DNA from: Acheta domesticus
Lineage: Eukaryota; Arthropoda; Insecta; Orthoptera; Gryllidae
DNA: 64,000 bases
Direction: 5' to 3'
NCBI GenBank assembly: GCA_031308135.1
Contig: JAHLJT010004567.1
Location: 131,973,060 to 132,037,059, forward strand
In this document: positions 57,780 through 64,000 of the stretch, one piece after another
Position numbering within the stretch: the stretch's first letter is position 1
Layout of the letters: every line of letters starts with the position of its first letter
The notes under the pieces: model-generated
The model's input: only the letters and a program-made list of their open reading frames with translations
Database searches by the model: none
Told to the model about the DNA's origin: nothing
Program-made: the position numbers and the translations under genes

Positions 57780-59210
57780 TAAGGGTAGCATTAAGAGTCG
57801 ATTAAATTCAGTGACTATAAAATAATATTATGAAGCCATTTTACTCTGAGAATATTTATTTTCAAATCCGCTAGATTCGTTTGAAGCAATAATTTTAGAC
57901 GTATGACATTTCTAGTGTGCTCAAAATATGCAAAGATTTGACTATTTTTTGCATTACCAAAGAACAGCGAAGTGATGACATTATCAAGTCTGAGAGAAAG
58001 AGAAGTGGAAAAAAGAAGATTCTAACATTAATAAATATTCTGATGTTGTAATGAAGTGTACTGATGTCTACCTGATAAGAACTGAAAAGAATTACTGTGA
58101 AAATCAATGTCTTATATTTGATTTTTTTTTTAATTTGACGATGTTGGATAATTGGTAAGAATTCTTCGTGCCAATGACAATGCGCTGTAGTGCGTCTAAG
58201 CTTTAGAGCTTTGTGTGAGGCGTTTATCATGCGTTCTTTAAATCATTGACTTACCAAATTTTGATATTTTATATTTAGGTATGATAAGCCAATCGTCTGT
58301 AGGGTTTCTCCCTATCTACATGAACAATTCTATACATTATTAATATTTTAAAATAAACTTATGTCCTCAAAATTAGGCGAGCATTGTGTTAGTATTCGAT
58401 GAACCCCTAACAATGATGTAAATGTTTGTAATCTATTCGCTCTGAATATGAGTATTTCAGTTCCTCGTAGGAAAAAGGGCACTACATTCACTACCTAGTT
58501 TTGCAGCATAGAGGTAAATGAGTTTTTATTTTATGAATGAAAGTGGACATGTTTTGACTGCTTCTATCATTAGCGTCTTTTGGACATAGTTAACAATAGC
58601 TTCAAGAAAAGCAAACCATTTGAAGAAATATGTTACAATACAATATGAAGAAATATCCCATCTTAGCAAAAAAGTGACATAGTCCGCTGCTCTTTATCTC
58701 CGGATACAGATTTTTTCACATTTTAAGGAGATAAGCGGCGAGGATCGAAATATTACAAATCTTCTAAAACAAAAAGCACTTTACTCCGTCCAATGTGCAG
58801 TGTTGTAAGCTATGTCATGCTCTAAACAATCTAAGCAATAAGAAGGAAAATAATTTTAATGAGATGCTGTTACTGTTCAATTGTTCAATTATTCAATTAT
58901 TGCATTAAAAAATTGTATACTGGGTGTCGCTTCATTGGCATAGCAACGAAAAAAATGACAATCGTGGTTTTTGTAATGTTAAAATTCGTTCATTTGTCAC
59001 TTTTTGTTTTCTGGGCACTTAAGAGTGCACGCATATTTTATCACGCTTAAAAAATGCTGATATTTTCAAATGTTTTAATTTAATCAAAATAAACATTATT
59101 TTGAAATGAATAACAACTTACATAAGAAATGAGCTATTAGAAGAGAGGAGACTCCAGCTGGTAAATTTAATCCATTACGAAATAGAAACCAATTAGTGTT
59201 TGCTCTATAA
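57780..59210. other. AT-rich segment, nothing recognised
   Basis: A small inverted repeat TTATCTCC/GGAGATAA lies at about 58694-58733. ORFs up to 111 codons with AT-driven composition. Confidence 0.5.
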
Positions 59211-59219
59211 ATACTGAGT

Positions 59220-59380
59220 GAGTATTCTTCAAGCAGCAAGGGAGCGGAGCGCCAGGAGACGAACCGATCGACAGGGGCAGTCGGGGTCGGTCGTGCGCAC
59301 TGCCGTGAGCGTTGCCACGCATTGCTGTGACGTCATTCTTCGTTCCCGTGCTCCCTCAACCATGCATATTCCATGAATCT
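59220..59380. promoter_or_regulatory. Short GC-rich patch with CRE-like word
   Basis: Non-repetitive, with GTGACGTCATTC (TGACGTCA at about 59329) and CCATGCATATTCCATGAATC. A similar CCATGCATATTCGATGG occurs at 61.2 kb. Possible regulatory DNA. Confidence 0.3.
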
Positions 59381-60035
59381 TTAGCCTTTGTATCGTGAGT
59401 GCTACCCCTTGCAAAAATACCTCTTTATATTCTGTTGGTCAAGAGTTCTGTTTAGACGGGAGGTGTGGATTGTTCGCCTCGTTTGGCGTAGTATGAAAAT
59501 GTGACCCAGAAGAATAATACTGCCATTTGATAATTATTTTGGAGAAAGAACTGTCAATTATCGTGTGTATTGTGTCGCCAGCGTTCCATTTGGATAATGT
59601 TAGAGAAAGAAAACCATCATGTGTATAACGATTTAGAACGTTGAGTGTTACTGCCCAGATAACGGTTAGGATGCTTCGACACCCTCTGTCAGTTCTTACG
59701 CTGTAAGGGTTTCTGTTTTACCGTGACATTTATTTACGAATCGATTTGTTAAGAAAATCTTATTAGCAAGTAGGTACATAGAAATCTCGACTACACGTAA
59801 GCAGAAAAAACATTCATACCGACTCAATATACCAGGTTCAGTGTTCAGAGATAGCACGACTTGTAGCTGTGCCGTTGAAGAGACTCTCAAAATTGGAATG
59901 CAATGTAGATGTCGAAACATCTATACTTTTGTACAAACATTGATGAATTTAACATAGATCAATTGATACTCATGTTTTTTCATCGATATTTTTAGCTCGA
60001 TGATTTTATTTGGATGACATTATTTTTGAATAAAA

Positions 60036-60066
60036 TATATAATAATAATAATAATAATACAATAAT
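60036..60066 (+). repeat. (AAT)n microsatellite
   Basis: TAATAATAATAATAATAATA. Confidence 0.9.
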
Positions 60067-60399
60067 TTTTAATAACATATAATTAACATTTTCTTATATG
60101 TTCTGAGAATTTTTTGTCTGTTTTGTTAGTTAAATCTCAATTATAAATTAGTAAATACAACATCCTCGACATGAAAACGCCCCCTGCATAAGAAGACAAT
60201 AGAGTTTACAAAAATAGTTTTACAAACATCAATATTTAGAAATATCGATCGTTTTCGGACGGTGTATTTTGAACATAGATTTTTACTTACACAGTACGGA
60301 GTAGAGAGACATTTATGTAATTCTGCGCGAAAAATGGCAAATTTTCCGCAGGAAACTCTTATTACTGGGCCCTGGTAACGGAAAGATGGACAAATCCAG

Positions 60400-60680
60400 T
60401 TGCCATATTTAGAAAAATATCCTCTAACACGTGATGTAGCCAGAATCCATGTTCTGTGGGTCCTTTTTACCGAAAAATCGAATGACGGCAAATCATCTGT
60501 CTGTCGGCTGTCTATTCGTCTGTCCGTCTGCTTGTCTATCCGTCTAACACTAGCGGCTAAACCGTTCAGCCGAATTTCTCCAAAACGGAAATTTTCCAAA
60601 CGATCTGCTTGATACCGGGGCCACTTGATTTTGAAACCGATATATTAATTTTGGGTGGTACTTTACATGAAGCCCCTGGG
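60400..60680 (-). repeat. Repeat-like block around a (GTCT/GTCC)n tract
   Basis: CTGTCTGTCGGCTGTCTATTCGTCTGTCCGTCTGC (from about 60498) is an imperfect GTCT/GTCC tract. It is followed by a GC-balanced block (AGCGGCTAAACCGTTCAGCCGAATTTC). Such tracts next to a conserved block occur in some invertebrate interspersed elements. No second copy here. The 152-codon minus ORF (60141-60599) is probably not a gene. Confidence 0.3.
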
Positions 60681-61054
60681 AGAGATTTCAAATTTTAAAA
60701 AAAGGTTCCATTGTTTTCGATTAAATTTTGTTGTTGGATAGTCTGAAGACCGTCTAAGATAATGGCGCAGGTCTCATGTTCGTTCAATTTCTGATTTTTC
60801 GAAATTACAGAAGTTTAAAATTTTTATGGAATCTTATTACAACTAAAATACGAAAGATAGATTTTTTCTTTAATGAAATCTATTACTTAAAGATAGATTT
60901 TAGAATAACTTCAAGTAAAATTTTTCGAATATTTGAAAACTCTTTGCGTAACATTGCGTGAAAATATGGGCGAGAAAGTTCGTGCTGTTTTAGCTCTACT
61001 GGTTAAAATTAGAACATCAATATTCCAAAATATCGATGCTTTATTGTCGTCGTA

Positions 61055-61380
61055 TATCTGTCTCCATGCGACCGGGATGCCGCGCGTTGTGTGTGAGGGG
61101 GCGTGTCCGTGTGCACTGCCTCCAAAGACGCCCGGCGAACCCAAACATTGCCCTGCGTCGCTCTGTGACGCTCGGCTCCCGCCCCGTCCGCCCTCGCCCA
61201 TGCATATTCGATGGCCGCCGCTGAGGTCGCACGACACGCTCGGGCCTCCGAGTAAATATTCCGCGCGTTATTTATTCCGTGTCTCGCCGCCGTTGCGTCT
61301 GCCCACAACCGGCGGTTGGCAGCTGGCGGCCCTGGGGCGTCGCTACTGAGCGGCTTGGGTCTCGGTCGGTTCTTCCATGA
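61055..61380. promoter_or_regulatory. GC island, non-repetitive; candidate regulatory element
   Basis: Contains GCCCATGCATATTCGATGGCC, GAGTAAATATTCCGCGCG, GTTATTTATTCCGTG and ACCGGCGGTTGGCAGC. AT-rich fork-head/homeodomain-like words are set in CpG-rich DNA. Overlapping ORFs on both strands (62-138 codons) have no domain. Confidence 0.4.
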
Positions 61381-61399
61381 AATGTCGCGAAGCAAGTGG

Positions 61400-63045
61400 A
61401 AATAGATTTTTCCATCAAACTAACGTAAACTTGCATTACAAATTGATAAGTTAAACGCTAAATGACGAGGAATTTACGACAAAAAAGTGTTGTCTAAAGC
61501 TGTGTGTTACGAATATGAAGCTTGCGATAGCAAGAATATCCACGATAGGAGCAGAGCCGGACAGATTTCATTTGAAAGTACCTATAGTAGGTTATAATAG
61601 TGTATTTTCTTAAGTGTAAATATTTACGTATGAATATTTCAATGAAGGCAGTATTTTATAGATAAATTAATGTTCGGGAAGGTGACATCATTTCATATTA
61701 TCTTAACACGTGTAAATTAAAAATGTTTACAAACGATTTATATGGTTAATACATTGATGATTATTTGAGAGAATAAATGTATAAGCCAAATGTATAATCA
61801 CATTTTTGCTGTAATGAAAGCGTGTCATTATGACAACCATAAAACGAGCTGCAGCCATCTCAAAAGAGAATTGAGATAATTGATTTTCATAAATATGTGT
61901 TAAAATAATTTATTGGAACTGTGTGAATTATATTTCCCTAAAGCTTATAAACATGCTTTGTAATCGAAGATAAGTTCCGAAAACACTTTACAAAATTCAT
62001 GTTTCATATTTTTACTTATAAAGGTAAATAGAAAATGGAAGTGCTATGCTACACGATTTCGTTTCTGTGTAGAAGCTAAACAAAGAAGAATCATCATTTT
62101 ACATATTCATTTCGGTTTTTGTACTTCTTGTGGCAAAAATAGTTCCGAGTGTGCCGCAACAAGCTCAGAAGTTAGAACAGTTGGGCATCGCACCAGTTGA
62201 AACGAATAACGTTGGGTCTACACTGAGAAAGAAGTGTGATAACATTGGAGATAGTTTTCCTTTGTAGTTTTTACGCTGCACAAACGTTTTCATTTGCAAG
62301 GGACAGAAAAGCAATAGCGACTACGGCATCAGCTGTCGTCCTAGTGGCTGCAGTCGTCGTGTCAGAAGCGATTTAAAGAAGGGAATGCTGAGTTTAGTTC
62401 AATGTGGTTCAGAGAACTACACTACAAGCGATCGCATCACAGGCGCGGTGACACTGGACGTTGTTTGCGAGGGAAAATAACCCTTTTTTAATTAGCTTTA
62501 TTTTTTTGGTCGCATGAACTGCAAAGTCATTACTTTACAATTAATAAACTGATTTATAAGGTTATTTTATAATCTTAGAAATTTGCATTTTGAGATGCAG
62601 TTATTGATAGCGTTAATTATCAAATCAAATTGTAATAGAATATGGAAATAATCCACAAACACATTGCTTATTTTTAATTTTATATAAAAATTATTTACTG
62701 ACTTTATTTAGCAACAAAGGGCTACAGTCTTCAACAGACATACACAAGGGACGTATAAGTAACATATGAAATTTCGGAATGCTACTTTATTTTTCTGAAT
62801 GGTGATTACAATAAGATTGTTAAAGCATCGTACACTCCTGGGCAGAGCGTATTCTTGATTTGCGACAGTTTCCATTATCTTCTAAAACGGTGCTTAGCTG
62901 CTACATACCTGGGGTTAAGAAGGCAGAGGTGAAAGTAAAGTAGATCGTTGGCCCGTACCGAACTAAAGCCGTTATACTACTTTTTACATAAGTTATAATT
63001 TGGAGAGCACTATAAATGAGCAACGTTTAACTATTCGACGATTAA
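61400..63045. other. AT-rich segment, nothing recognised
   Basis: No ORF above threshold, no repeat family. A mildly GC-balanced stretch lies at 62330-62480. Confidence 0.5.
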
Positions 63046-63077
63046 TGCTTTAAACACTTACACTATTACCAGATAGA

Positions 63078-63375
63078 TCCAACAACACCCCTGCGTGCAC
63101 GAAATCCACAAAAATGAGCGCGCTTGGCACTCTGATGCTCTTAATCAGCATAGTGTAGCAATGTAAAAATTCGACGCTGAAAGATCCAAATACGTGTTTC
63201 GAGATAGCTCCAACAATATCCCAGCGTGGACGGACTCCACAACATTGGGATCGCTTGGCGCTTTGGTGCGTTCTATCAGCATAATGTAGCAAAGTAACAA
63301 TTTTACGGTAAAAGATCCCAATAAATGTTATGAGAAAGCTCCAACGATGCCCCCGGGCAGGGCCAGCGCACCGCT
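63078..63375 (+). repeat. 131-bp diverged tandem repeat, two copies plus a partial third
   Basis: TCCAAC starts units at 63078, 63209 and 63340, giving period 131 twice. Shared blocks: CGCTTGGC, ATCAGCATAGTGTAGCAA / ATCAGCATAATGTAGCAA, AAAGATCCAAATA / AAAGATCCCAATA, and GAGATAGCTCCAAC. The 80-codon minus ORF is not conserved because 131 shifts the frame. Confidence 0.8.
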
Positions 63376-63379
63376 CGTA

Positions 63380-64000
63380 ACCAGGCTAAGGTCCGTTCGC
63401 TGTAACTTCACTCCGCATGTAAACAAACTTCGAGCGTATCCCTCCGCTCTGTAGTTCGTGACTGGCTAGGCCATTCGCGCCGCGACCATACTCAAATGCC
63501 GGCATGTGTCACAGCCAGAACTGTCATAGCATATTATTTTCACTAGTACTTCTTTAATACGCCCAAAATCACCAGCCAAAATATGCAGATATTTTGCTTA
63601 AATATCACAGAACTTACATTTACGTGTGTTCTTGAAAGGTAGCAGTGAAATCCCGCCCGAAGCACGAATTTCAATAGAACATACAGTGACGTTCTTTTAA
63701 AATTTGGCAGTCCCGAATCTTCATTAAACACATCAAAAAATTTATTTTATGTTAGAAATTCGTTTCTACGAAACAATGTGCACATGAATACGAATGGCAG
63801 ATTAACAAATTCATCGCACCTGCCCTCCACCTGTTTTGCTCTATCTCTTCTTACGCGGAAAACCTTTCCAATGATTTAATTCATTACACTGTTTTCAAAC
63901 ACTTCTGACACTGACATCTGCAATTCAGCAGTCATTTCTTCCACCTGTCAAAGTCATTGACGGATTTTTAGCCACTAATTACCTGAATACCGCTAAATAC
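63380..64000. other. End of window, nothing recognised
   Basis: A slightly GC-balanced stretch to 63500, then AT-rich. No feature supported. Confidence 0.45.

Noticed and set aside
60141..60599. 152-codon minus ORF
   Set aside because: Part of it reads the GTCT/GTCC tract; no known motif.
63050..63292. 80-codon minus ORF over the 131-bp tandem
   Set aside because: A period of 131 shifts the frame between units, so the protein is not repeated or conserved.

Overview
This window is AT-rich eukaryotic DNA, almost certainly from an insect. The only gene recognised with confidence is the 3' part of a troponin C gene on the + strand. Three coding exons lie at 11186-11302, 12236-12367 and 14444-14472, all separated by phase-1 GT-AG introns. 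Together they encode about 92 residues: the end of EF-hand II, then EF-hands III and IV, ending in MTGD and a stop. Exons for the first roughly 60 residues were not found; they lie upstream of the window, in the 1000-N gap, or went unseen. From memory, the closest match is the Drosophila TpnC25D-like class of insect troponin C. I cannot name the species. Long introns and abundant retroelement debris would suit a large insect genome, but that is inference.

Layout. 1-4.2 kb holds a C-rich degenerate repeat, a 118-120 bp tandem satellite that runs into an N gap, and a TG/AG microsatellite followed by a G-rich island. 4.2-11.1 kb is AT-rich with repeats: a tRNA-like SINE at 5.4 kb, a diverged repeat pair at 6.1 and 7.3 kb, a foldback at 8.1 kb, a GC island at 8.4-9.0 kb, and two copies of a tRNA-derived SINE (family A) around an unrecognised 96-codon ORF. 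11.2-15.2 kb is the troponin C gene, with a purine-rich tandem array in its last intron and a poly(A) signal at 15.18 kb.

From 15.2 kb to the end no convincing complete gene is visible. This 49 kb is AT-rich DNA dotted with GC islands. Some islands are low-complexity CCGCCAC-type or C/T-rich tracts. Others (31, 40, 44.3, 46, 47.3, 59.3 and 61.2 kb) have a mixed composition with GATA- and homeodomain-like words, more like regulatory DNA. Mobile-element remains include a candidate 1.75 kb terminal-inverted-repeat element at 21.9-23.7 kb inserted in a G-rich island, the 3' end of a non-LTR retrotransposon at 34 kb, a Jockey-like reverse-transcriptase fragment at 39.7 kb, a small foldback at 38 kb, an inverted pair of Penelope-like termini with hammerhead-like cores at 53.6-53.9 kb, and a fourth family A SINE at 56.4 kb.

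The observations most worth follow-up are the hammerhead-like motif in the 53.6 kb inverted repeat, the TIR element with its 7-bp flanking repeat, and the 26-nt identity between two troponin C introns. No CRISPR array, rRNA gene, functional tRNA gene or operon-like system was seen.
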